Shown one piece after another: positions 1 through 6,006 of a DNA stretch of 15,997 nt. The position numbers and the translations under genes were made by a program. The notes under the pieces are model-generated. The model worked only from the letters and a program-made list of their open reading frames with translations, was not told where the DNA came from and ran no database searches. Numbering within the stretch: the first letter of the stretch is position 1; every line of letters begins with the position of its first letter. Source of the DNA: Kiritimatiellia bacterium (GTDB lineage: Bacteria > Verrucomicrobiota > Kiritimatiellia > RFP12 > DVOR01); contig JAFTHG010000054.1 of NCBI GenBank assembly GCA_017457555.1, positions 1 to 15,997 of the forward strand, read 5' to 3'.

Positions 1-27
1 ATTTCAGGCTTTGCTAAAATCTTATTT

Positions 28-56
28 TTGACAATCTTAAGAAAGTTTGTTATCCT
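28..56 (+). promoter_or_regulatory. Candidate sigma-70-type promoter
   Basis: A perfect -35 hexamer TTGACA (28-33) is followed after 17 bp by TATCCT (51-56), which matches the -10 consensus at four of six positions. A GGAGGG sequence (61-66) lies directly after it, but the predicted transcription start (about 62-63) falls on that sequence, so it may not work as a ribosome site in this transcript. Downstream I see only a short open frame (GTG at 66 or 72 to TGA at 138-140) with no recognisable product. The target of the promoter is therefore unknown. Confidence 0.4.
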
Positions 57-246
57 AAAAGGAGGGTGAGAGTGGTGAATGTTTTGGCGGCGATGTGCTT
101 TTTCGGTGGTGCGAGTGGCGAAAATAGAGAAGAGAGGTGATGATACACCCCTCATGCAGAACGCTTAACCACCCCATAGCCCCACGCGTTTCACACGGGC
201 AGGCCGCCTTTCTGCCGCTCTTAAAGGGCTGTTGCCGCCACTTTTC

Positions 247-645
247 TCATAGATGGTATGGCGCGTTTGCTAGAAGACCTATAGATTCTATAAGTTCTAA
301 AGCATCTATGTCACTTTCGCACTTTCCACTACAGCATCCGTAGGTGCATGGCGCGTTTGCTAGAAGACCTATAGATTCTATAAGTTCTAAAGTATCTCTG
401 TCACTTTCGCACTTTCCTCTACAGCATCCGTAGGTGCATGGCGCTTTTTTAGAAGATTTAGCGATTTTAGAAGTTCTAAGTCTTCTATGTCTGGTGGTGC
501 TGCGGCTTGCCACACGCCATTGTGGCGTAGTCACTCTGACGCAGGTTTGGTGGTTTTTCGTCTTTTGGAGTCGGTTTTTGCCTTGTTGAAAACTTTTTTT
601 GATGGCGTGTTTTTTGTGCAGGATTGGCTGCTTTTTAGCCCCCAA
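247..645 (-). CDS. Unrecognised Cys-rich repeat ORF, possibly decaying
   Basis: I do not recognise this ORF. Its C-terminal half has two near-identical 30-residue units, each opening with a Cys cluster (CTYGCC, then GKCESD) followed by a probable helix (ALELIESIGLLAN or TLELIESIGLLAN). The two units differ by three bases, and all three changes are nonsynonymous. Only this minus-strand frame is open across both repeats. The N-terminal half is Lys/Arg-rich and not protein-like. A degenerate third DNA copy just upstream reads in frame only in a neighbouring frame (DIEDLELLKSLNLLKK), one base out of phase. No convincing start codon or ribosome site is visible. It may be a relic of a larger repeat protein, a gene read through a frameshift, or a tandem repeat that happens to be open. 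Confidence 0.28.
   Translation of the reverse strand: MGAKKQPILHKKHAIKKSFQQGKNRLQKTKNHQTCVRVTTPQWRVASRSTTRHRRLRTSKIAKSSKKAPCTYGCCRGKCESDRDTLELIESIGLLANAPCTYGCCSGKCESDIDALELIESIGLLANAPYHL
258..491. repeat. 90-bp tandem repeat, 2.6 copies
   Basis: Two full 90-bp units (258-347 and 348-437) differ at only three positions. A diverged partial third unit (438-491) aligns with the first 55 bases of a unit with one base deleted. The period is a multiple of three, so an open frame on the minus strand is kept across the first two units. The single-base deletion in the third copy lies at an A6 tract (minus-strand sense) and changes its phase. Confidence 0.9.
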
Positions 646-764
646 AGTGCCTTTTTTGAGAAGTTTTCATTTTCAATGTAAGTCTTTGAGTGTCAGTGAG
701 TTATGCTGAAAATCGCCTTCAATCAACTCGTCTACAGCGGCTTCCTGACGCCCAAGTGACCGAT

Positions 765-920
765 TTATCGACACGATTTGGCCTGTTGATAAGTCCAATG
801 TCGCTGAAACTGCTACTTAATTTCGCTGAAATTACGCTTCACTTTCGCTGAAATTGACCCGCCATTTCGCTGATAATTTGGCCGAAAAACGCTGGTTTTT
901 CGCCGTGAACCTGTTGATAA
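765..920. other. Cluster of three DnaA-box-like nonamers
   Basis: TTATCGACA lies at 765-773 and TGTTGATAA (reverse complement TTATCAACA) at 784-792 and 912-920. Each is one mismatch from the classical DnaA box TTATCCACA. The last two belong to an identical 11-bp direct repeat CCTGTTGATAA (782-792 and 910-920) that brackets the 22-bp dyad array. Iterons combined with DnaA boxes are typical of replication origins. However, no replication gene is nearby, and nonamers with one mismatch are common by chance. Confidence 0.25.
777..908. repeat. Left array of 22-bp-period dyads (TTTCGCTGAAA type)
   Basis: Units begin at exact 22-bp steps. TGTCGCTGAAAC starts at 799, TTTCGCTGAAAT at 821 and 843, TTTCGCTGATAA at 865, and AAACGCTGGTTT at 887, which keeps the CGCTG centre but swaps the arms. 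A weaker unit (TTTGGCCTGTTG) starts at 777. The core TTTC-N3-GAAA has 4-bp dyad symmetry. The 10 bp between cores varies, so the period rather than the full sequence is conserved. A 22-bp step is about two helical turns and would place bound proteins on one face. It is not a CRISPR array, because there are no spacers of CRISPR length. Confidence 0.75.
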
Positions 921-1050
921 CTTCGCTTACAAATGGCTGCACGATTTGCCAGAACGCCACACCTGTGTTATCATCTCGATAGGCGAGCGACAGAAGCTTG
1001 ATACAGTTTTAGATTCTAGTCGTTTAGATGCGCCGGCTCTCAAGGTATCA

Positions 1051-1854
1051 TCAGACGCAACAGAAGTAAATCAGGCCCAGAAGTCCCACCGTCAGGCAGT
1101 AAAATCCAAAGCGCCAGAAGTGACGGCGGTTGAGCAGTCGCACCATCCATGCCACACTGGCATAGCCCACAATCGCAGCAAGCACAAAGCCCACAATGGC
1201 CAATCCGGGGGTCAACCCCTCAAATGCGCTGGCTTCTTCCTGGCCTAATGCCCGTACGATGTGCAAGAGGTTGCCCCCCAGAATCACCGGCACGACCATC
1301 AGGAAGGAGAAGGCGGCAGCTGTTTCAGCCTTGATTCCCAGAAAACGTGACATCGCAATGGTGCTGCCACTGCGCGAAACTCCCGGTAGCAGAGCCACCG
1401 CCTGTGCGGCTCCAATTGCCAAGCCCCGCAGCGGCGTCACGTCACGGCCGGCATCCCGTCCCCACAGACGTGTTGCCAGCAGCAAGAGTCCTGTAAAGAT
1501 TAAACAAGCACAGACAAAGAAGGGAGATTCTGTTGTGCTTTCCAGAGCGGTTTCGAAGTAAAGCCCGACCACGACAGCCGGAAGGGTGGAGAGTAAGATT
1601 GCTCCGGTAAAACGCCATGCCTGCGCCTCCCGACGCCACAGCCCGATAACGGTGGAAACGATTAAATTCCGATAAAACCACAATACGGCGACCAGCGTGC
1701 CGGCGTGCAGAAGCAGTTCAACGCCCAGGCCTCCCACCACGGTAAAATTTAAGAAGTGTTTTGCCAACACCAAATGTCCGGACGAACTCACGGGAAGAAA
1801 TTCGGTCAATCCCTGCACGATCGCAAGGGCAATCATCTGTAAATAGGTATCCAT
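1051..1854 (-). CDS. uppP: Undecaprenyl-diphosphatase UppP/BacA
   Basis: This integral membrane phosphatase converts undecaprenyl diphosphate to undecaprenyl phosphate, recycling the lipid carrier for peptidoglycan and other surface polymers. Family members are also linked to bacitracin resistance. At 267 residues it has normal BacA-family length (about 270). The two signature motifs are present: GLTEFLPVSSSGH (residues about 15-27) and PGVSRSGST (about 157-165), set among about eight hydrophobic segments and ending in a hydrophobic C-terminus. I chose ATG at 1854 over the in-frame TTG at 1860, because an extended -10 box lies 7 nt upstream of that ATG and the TTG would fall before the predicted transcription start. 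It is the only confident minus-strand gene and is divergent from aspS. Confidence 0.96.
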   Translation of the reverse strand: MDTYLQMIALAIVQGLTEFLPVSSSGHLVLAKHFLNFTVVGGLGVELLLHAGTLVAVLWFYRNLIVSTVIGLWRREAQAWRFTGAILLSTLPAVVVGLYFETALESTTESPFFVCACLIFTGLLLLATRLWGRDAGRDVTPLRGLAIGAAQAVALLPGVSRSGSTIAMSRFLGIKAETAAAFSFLMVVPVILGGNLLHIVRALGQEEASAFEGLTPGLAIVGFVLAAIVGYASVAWMVRLLNRRHFWRFGFYCLTVGLLGLIYFCCV

Positions 1855-1870
1855 GACCAACAGTATAGCA
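1855..1870 (-). promoter_or_regulatory. Extended -10 promoter of uppP, predicted leaderless
   Basis: On the minus strand, TGC-TATACT (plus coordinates 1870 to 1862) ends 7 nt before the uppP ATG. The transcription start is therefore predicted at or within a base or two of the start codon. No -35 hexamer is found at 16-18 bp spacing, which fits an extended -10 promoter. No Shine-Dalgarno sequence precedes the ATG. Confidence 0.6.
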
Positions 1871-1921
1871 TTAAATCAGGGTGCCATCCCTTATCTTATT
1901 GCGAAAAATAGATGCCGAGCC

Positions 1922-1967
1922 CACCCCCATTTGGACGCACACCTGCGACACACACGTAATGGGGGTG
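1922..1967. repeat. 10-bp perfect inverted repeat between divergent genes
   Basis: CACCCCCATT (1922-1931) and AATGGGGGTG (1958-1967) are perfect inverted complements separated by 26 bp. They lie between the divergent uppP and aspS promoters. There is no T-run after either arm, so it does not look like an intrinsic terminator. It could be a spaced operator or a stem-loop. A TTGACA follows at 1974-1979 but has no -10 box at a normal distance. Confidence 0.55.
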
Positions 1968-2088
1968 CCGCAATTGACAAGACATATCCGGCTGCGTCAC
2001 GCTATTATTTTCGGCTGATTTCACTCCATACAAAGTGAATGTTCTTCATCAAAGAGTCCTCAAAAACCTTCTCTTCAGCACACACTTT

Positions 2089-2117
2089 TTGCGAATTTAC
2101 AACCTTTGTGGTATACT
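2089..2117 (+). promoter_or_regulatory. aspS promoter
   Basis: TTGCGA (2089-2094), 17 bp, then TATACT (2112-2117) with an upstream TGG that makes it an extended -10 box. Predicted transcription starts near 2124, about 26 nt before the aspS ATG. The short leader shows no strong Shine-Dalgarno sequence. The promoter lies inside the longer open frame that begins upstream, which supports the downstream start codon. Confidence 0.7.
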
Positions 2118-2149
2118 ATCGCGCGTTTATATTGAGAAAGCGAGTTTCT

Positions 2150-3952
2150 ATGCATCCTTATCGCACCCATACTTGTAACGAACTCCGTGCTGCTGATGCC
2201 GGAAAGACTGCCCGTATCTCTGGCTGGGTCTTCCGCAAGCGTGACCATGGCGGCATTTTGTTTATCGATTTACGTGACCATTACGGTTTGACGCAGGTGG
2301 TGGTTCACCCCAGCCGTGCCTTTTTCAGCGATGTGGAAAAGGTAAAACTGGAGAGCGTAGTCACCTTTACCGGCAACGTGATTCTGCGCGAACCCTCCAC
2401 GATCAATCCGGAATTGCCCACGGGTGAGATTGAACTCGTTGCGGACGAATGCGTGATTGAATCCGCCGCTGAAACGACGCCGATTTACATCCCGGACGAA
2501 AACGAACCGGCCGAAGAACAGCGTTTGACCTACCGTTACCTCGATTTGCGCCGTGAACGCGTCCACAAAAACATTGTGTTGCGCTCCAAGCTCATCAGCT
2601 TCTTGCGTAAGCAGATGGAAGAACACGGCTTCAATGAATATCAAACACCGATTCTCACCTGCTCCAGCCCGGAAGGTGCGCGTGACTATCTCGTGCCGTC
2701 GCGTGTGCACCACGGCAAATTCTACGCATTGCCACAGGCTCCGCAGCTCTTCAAGCAGTTGCTGATGGTCGCAGGGTTTGACCGCTACTTCCAGATCGCT
2801 CCCTGCTTCCGCGACGAAGACTCGCGTGCAGACCGTTCGCCGGGTGAGTTCTATCAGCTTGATATTGAAATGAGCTATGCCACGCAAGAAGACGTCTTCG
2901 CCGTGGTGGAAGATGTGCTCAGCAAGGCCTTTGCCGAATTCTCTCCTGCCGGATGGCAGATTGATCAGGCTCCGTGGCGTCGCATTCCCTACCGTGAAGC
3001 TATGCTGACATACGGTTCGGACAAGCCCGATCTGCGTAACCCGCTCACGATTATTGACGTGACTGAACTCTTCGGCAAGTCCGGTTTCGGCGCCTTCGCC
3101 AAGGCAGTTCAGAATGGCGCCATCGTCCGTGCGCTCCCTGTGCCGGGCATCAAAACCAAGCCGCGCAGTTTCTTTGACAAGCTCGAACCGTGGGCCAAGC
3201 AGGAGCTCGGAGCCAAGGGTCTGGCTTATCTCGTGTGGGATACCGACAAGATCAAAGGCCCCATCGCCAAGTTCCTCACGCAGGAAGAATTGGACCAGTT
3301 GGCAGCAATGGCCAACCTCAAGGATGGCGATGCCATCTTCTTCATCTGCGACACCGCCGACAAGACACCGACCATGATGGGCGCGCTCCGCAAGAAAATG
3401 GGCATTGACCTCGATTTAATCGAAAAGAATGCCTACCGTTTCTGCTGGATTACCGACTTCCCCTTCTTCGAAAAGGATCCGGAAACAGGCGCTACCATCT
3501 TCTCGCACAACCCCTTCTCGATGCCGCAAGGTGGCATGGATGCGCTGTTAAACCAGAATCCGCTTGAGATTTTGGCCTATCAGTACGACGTAGTCTGCAA
3601 TGGCATTGAGCTCTCCTCCGGTGCTGTGCGTAACCATCGCTCCGACATCATGTACAAGGCCTTCGAAATGGCCGGCTATGGTCCGGAAGTTGTGGAACAG
3701 AAGTTCGGCTGCCTCTTAAACGCCTTTAAGTTCGGCGCACCGCCTCACGCCGGTGTGGCTCCGGGCGTAGACCGCATGGTCATGCTGCTGGCTGGCGAAG
3801 AAAACATCCGCGAAGTCATTGCCTTCCCGATGAACCAGAAGGCAGAAGACCTGATGATGCACGCTCCGGCAGAAGTCACCGAAAAGCAATTGCGCGAACT
3901 TCACATTACCGTGCGTCCGCATGGAGGTCAGCCCAAGCCGGCAGCCAATTAA
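2150..3952 (+). CDS. aspS: Aspartyl-tRNA synthetase (AspRS, bacterial type)
   Basis: Class II aminoacyl-tRNA synthetase that charges tRNA-Asp in the cytoplasm. The 600-residue protein has the N-terminal anticodon-binding OB fold, class II motif 2 (FRDEDSRADRSPGEFYQLD), a bacterial insertion domain (roughly residues 290-430) and motif 3 (GVAPGVDRMVMLLAGEENIR). The frame is open 37 codons further upstream, but ATG 2150 gives the usual MHPYRTHTCNELR start and lies just after the promoter. The anticodon-binding loop reads KRDHGG, with His (residue 33) where many discriminating bacterial enzymes have Leu. His at this position is associated with non-discriminating AspRS, which also charges tRNA-Asn for GatCAB amidation. 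That specificity is inference only. Confidence 0.97.
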   Translation: MHPYRTHTCNELRAADAGKTARISGWVFRKRDHGGILFIDLRDHYGLTQVVVHPSRAFFSDVEKVKLESVVTFTGNVILREPSTINPELPTGEIELVADECVIESAAETTPIYIPDENEPAEEQRLTYRYLDLRRERVHKNIVLRSKLISFLRKQMEEHGFNEYQTPILTCSSPEGARDYLVPSRVHHGKFYALPQAPQLFKQLLMVAGFDRYFQIAPCFRDEDSRADRSPGEFYQLDIEMSYATQEDVFAVVEDVLSKAFAEFSPAGWQIDQAPWRRIPYREAMLTYGSDKPDLRNPLTIIDVTELFGKSGFGAFAKAVQNGAIVRALPVPGIKTKPRSFFDKLEPWAKQELGAKGLAYLVWDTDKIKGPIAKFLTQEELDQLAAMANLKDGDAIFFICDTADKTPTMMGALRKKMGIDLDLIEKNAYRFCWITDFPFFEKDPETGATIFSHNPFSMPQGGMDALLNQNPLEILAYQYDVVCNGIELSSGAVRNHRSDIMYKAFEMAGYGPEVVEQKFGCLLNAFKFGAPPHAGVAPGVDRMVMLLAGEENIREVIAFPMNQKAEDLMMHAPAEVTEKQLRELHITVRPHGGQPKPAAN

Positions 3953-3979
3953 GGTTTGAGGATTCTGCAACACCAATAG

Positions 3980-4013
3980 ACAACGGCATAGCCCACGGGT
4001 TATGCCGTTGTTT
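3980..4013 (+). terminator. Intrinsic terminator after aspS
   Basis: ACAACGGCATA (3980-3990) pairs perfectly with TATGCCGTTGT (4001-4011), and the GCCC and GGGT inside can extend the stem. A T-rich tail (TTTATTCGTT region) follows. It lies 28 bp after the aspS stop codon and separates aspS from the glycosyltransferase gene. Confidence 0.8.
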
Positions 4014-4071
4014 ATTCGTTGACGCAAGCCTCCATTGGTTATTCCCAAAACCATTTATTGCGCACAGAATC

Positions 4072-4080
4072 TGTTATACT
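4072..4080 (+). promoter_or_regulatory. Extended -10 promoter of the glycosyltransferase gene, predicted leaderless
   Basis: TGT-TATACT (4072-4080) ends 7 nt before the ATG at 4088, the same spacing as upstream of uppP. No good -35 hexamer is present at 16-18 bp, and no Shine-Dalgarno sequence precedes the ATG. Confidence 0.6.
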
Positions 4081-4087
4081 AATAGGT

Positions 4088-5032
4088 ATGGTCGCATGGC
4101 ACACCCGCGTTTCAATTCTGATTGTCTCCTGGCAACGGGCAGATCTTCTGGCGCAATGTGTGCAATCCCTTACCGCAACCGCCGCTGTCTGCTCGGAAAT
4201 CGTTATCGTTGACAACGGCTCCATGCCGCCACTTCAACCAATCCCGGGGACCACGTGGATTCGCAGTGAGGAGAATCGCGGTTTTGCCGGAGGCAACAAC
4301 CTTGGACTTCCACACTGTTCCGGAGAGTACATCCTTCTATTAAATAATGATACACGCCTTCCGGATCTCAGCCCTATTGAAACCTTAGCCGCCTTTCTGG
4401 ACAATCATCCGCACGTTGCAATCGCCCAAGCGAAATTGAGCCGGCCGGATGGCACGCTGGATACCTGTGGCGAATTCCTGACACCCTGGGGCGTTCTCTA
4501 TCACCACGGCTATTGTCAACCCGACGGCGCACATACGCAATCGCCCTTTCCCATCTACGCAGCAAAAGGAGCCTGCTGCCTTATCCGCAAAAGCGCTTTA
4601 TCCGACGTGGGGCACCTTCTTTTCCGTGAAGACTACTTCTGCTATGGCGAAGATATTGAACTCTGCCACCGGTTATGGTTGGCCGGATGGGAAGTCTGGT
4701 TCGTCCCCACCGCACCAGTCGCCCATTTGGAATGCGCCACCTCCTCTACCCTCCCCTCACGCACCATCTGGCGTCACTACCTCAGCAATCTCCTCGCCAC
4801 GGCGTGCAGCTACTGGTCGCTGCGGCTCTGGCTCCTGTTAGGCCCCGGACTTCTTCTCTTTCTCTGTGCAGGAGCCCTCTTAAAAGGTGTCCTGCCACTC
4901 CGTCGCCAACCGCCCCCCACCTTTATTAGACGCCGGAACGCACGCGAATTCCTCAAACAAACGCTGGTTTGCGTCCCGCCGACCTATTGGATTCAGTGCT
5001 TCACTCGACGTTTTCACGGCCTTTATCGGTGA
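4088..5032 (+). CDS. Family 2 glycosyltransferase (rhamnosyltransferase-like)
   Basis: Predicted inverting GT-A enzyme that transfers a sugar from a nucleotide donor to a glycan or lipid-linked acceptor at the inner face of the membrane. At 314 residues it carries the expected GT2 order: VSILIVSWQRADLL near the N-terminus, EIVIVDNGS (38-45), ENRGFAGGNNLGL (62-74), the metal-binding-type NNDT (86-89), and GED with ELCHRLWLAGWEVWFVP (187-207), the catalytic-base region. A hydrophobic segment at about 243-268 may anchor it. These motifs resemble WbbL/rhamnosyltransferase-type members, but donor and acceptor cannot be read from sequence. I placed the start at ATG 4088, after the promoter; a TTG 69 nt upstream is in frame but lies before it. 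It is isolated between terminators and promoters, so it is not part of a visible glycan locus. Confidence 0.88.
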   Translation: MVAWHTRVSILIVSWQRADLLAQCVQSLTATAAVCSEIVIVDNGSMPPLQPIPGTTWIRSEENRGFAGGNNLGLPHCSGEYILLLNNDTRLPDLSPIETLAAFLDNHPHVAIAQAKLSRPDGTLDTCGEFLTPWGVLYHHGYCQPDGAHTQSPFPIYAAKGACCLIRKSALSDVGHLLFREDYFCYGEDIELCHRLWLAGWEVWFVPTAPVAHLECATSSTLPSRTIWRHYLSNLLATACSYWSLRLWLLLGPGLLLFLCAGALLKGVLPLRRQPPPTFIRRRNAREFLKQTLVCVPPTYWIQCFTRRFHGLYR

Positions 5033-5092
5033 GTTTTCTCGCATTTTAGGCGAAAATCGTCCTCTTTTTATCGAAACAGCACAAACTACTAT

Positions 5093-5121
5093 TTGCGCTT
5101 TCATTGTAAATATGCTAAAGT
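5093..5121 (+). promoter_or_regulatory. Promoter of the accD-accA operon
   Basis: Two readings are possible. One is TTGCGC (5093-5098), 17 bp and TAAAGT (5116-5121). The other is TATGCT (5111-5116) alone as the -10 box with no good -35. Either gives a leader of roughly 25-30 nt carrying AAGGAG (5142-5147), well placed for the accD ATG at 5154. Confidence 0.45.
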
Positions 5122-5153
5122 ATCAACAGTCTTAACCCGTTAAGGAGTTTATT

Positions 5154-5990
5154 ATGGCTTGGTTTACAAAGGCGTCAGAAGCGCCGTTGCGCGTCCCGAC
5201 AGAAGCGCTCTGGAATGTCTGCAAAAAATGCGGCGCATACACCCCGAAAGACGAATACAATGCAAATCTCAAAGTGTGCCCCACCTGTGGAGCACATGGT
5301 CGCCTCTCTGCCCGTGAACGCATTGAGCTCCTGGCAGATAAGGATACGTTCAAAGAACTTGCATCAGAAGTCATTGCAAATGACCCGTTGACCTTCAGCG
5401 ACGCCTCCGGTGCTTACGCAGAAAAGGTGAAAGCCACCCGCGAAAAGACCAAGATCGGCGAATCAATCGTCGTCGGTACCGCAAAGTTGGACAAGATCCC
5501 CGTCGTTCTCGGCGCAATGGACTTCCGCTTCATGGGCGGATCGCTGGGCTCGGGTACGGGTGAACGCATTTTGCAGGCAGCCGAAGCCGCCCGTAAATTG
5601 AAGTGCCCGCTCATCCTCTGCACGGCATCCGGTGGCGCACGTATGCAGGAAGGTATCGTCTCCCTGATGCAGATGGCCAAGACTTGTGCCGCCATTCAGC
5701 GTTTGCGCGATGAAGGGCTGCTCTACATCTCTGTGATGACCGACCCCACCACCGGCGGTGTTTCTGCCTCCTATGCTATGGTGGGCGATTTAAACATTGC
5801 CGAACCCAAGACGCTCATCGGCTTTGCCGGACGTCGTGTGATTGAAACCACCATCAAGCAGAAGTTGCCTCCGGAATTCCAGACCTCGGAATACCTGCTG
5901 GAACATGGTTTCTTGGATAAGATTGTGGCCCGTAAGGATCTCAAGACCTTCCTTGCGAAGACCATCCGTCTGCTGACAGCAGCTAAGTAA
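5154..5990 (+). CDS. accD: Acetyl-CoA carboxylase carboxyltransferase subunit beta
   Basis: The beta subunit pairs with AccA in the carboxyltransferase, which moves CO2 from carboxybiotin on AccB to acetyl-CoA to make malonyl-CoA, the first committed step of fatty acid synthesis. The 278-residue protein has the N-terminal zinc ribbon with Cys23, Cys26, Cys42 and Cys45 (C-x2-C-x15-C-x2-C), then a crotonase-type core with GGSLGSGTGERI, ASGGARMQEG and TDPTTGGVSASYAM. Length is close to E. coli AccD (about 304), with shorter termini. AAGGAG (5142-5147) fixes the ATG. accA begins 16 bp after its stop, so the two subunits are co-transcribed. The biotin carboxylase and AccB genes are not in the window. 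Confidence 0.97.
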   Translation: MAWFTKASEAPLRVPTEALWNVCKKCGAYTPKDEYNANLKVCPTCGAHGRLSARERIELLADKDTFKELASEVIANDPLTFSDASGAYAEKVKATREKTKIGESIVVGTAKLDKIPVVLGAMDFRFMGGSLGSGTGERILQAAEAARKLKCPLILCTASGGARMQEGIVSLMQMAKTCAAIQRLRDEGLLYISVMTDPTTGGVSASYAMVGDLNIAEPKTLIGFAGRRVIETTIKQKLPPEFQTSEYLLEHGFLDKIVARKDLKTFLAKTIRLLTAAK

Positions 5991-6006
5991 TTGAGGAGGA
6001 TGTTTT

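Larger units (their letters stand above)
646..1050. other. Intergenic region without a recognisable gene
   Basis: No reading frame here looks like a real protein. The interval holds the 22-bp-period dyad array and three DnaA-box-like nonamers described separately. It also holds an isolated TGT-TATCAT sequence (966-974) that resembles the extended -10 boxes used elsewhere in the window but has no start codon after it. I see no clear intrinsic terminator for the minus-strand uppP gene that ends at 1051. Confidence 0.6.

Noticed and set aside
66..140. Small ORF after the promoter at 28-56 (GTG start, about 22-24 codons)
   Set aside because: No recognisable sequence, several equally good GTG/ATG starts, and the GGAGGG coincides with the predicted transcription start. 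Too short to support.
140..343. 67-codon plus-strand ORF whose ATG overlaps the preceding TGA (TGATG)
   Set aside because: The second half is just the antisense of the 90-bp repeat, and composition is not protein-like. The coupling-like overlap is probably chance.
946..1248. 100-codon plus-strand ORF overlapping the end of uppP
   Set aside because: About two thirds is antisense to the well-supported uppP gene, and the rest resembles nothing known.
2039..2149. In-frame 37-codon N-terminal extension of aspS
   Set aside because: It contains the aspS promoter, and AspRS normally begins at the downstream Met.
4019..4087. TTG start 69 nt upstream for the glycosyltransferase
   Set aside because: It lies before the extended -10 box, and the extra residues do not match the family.
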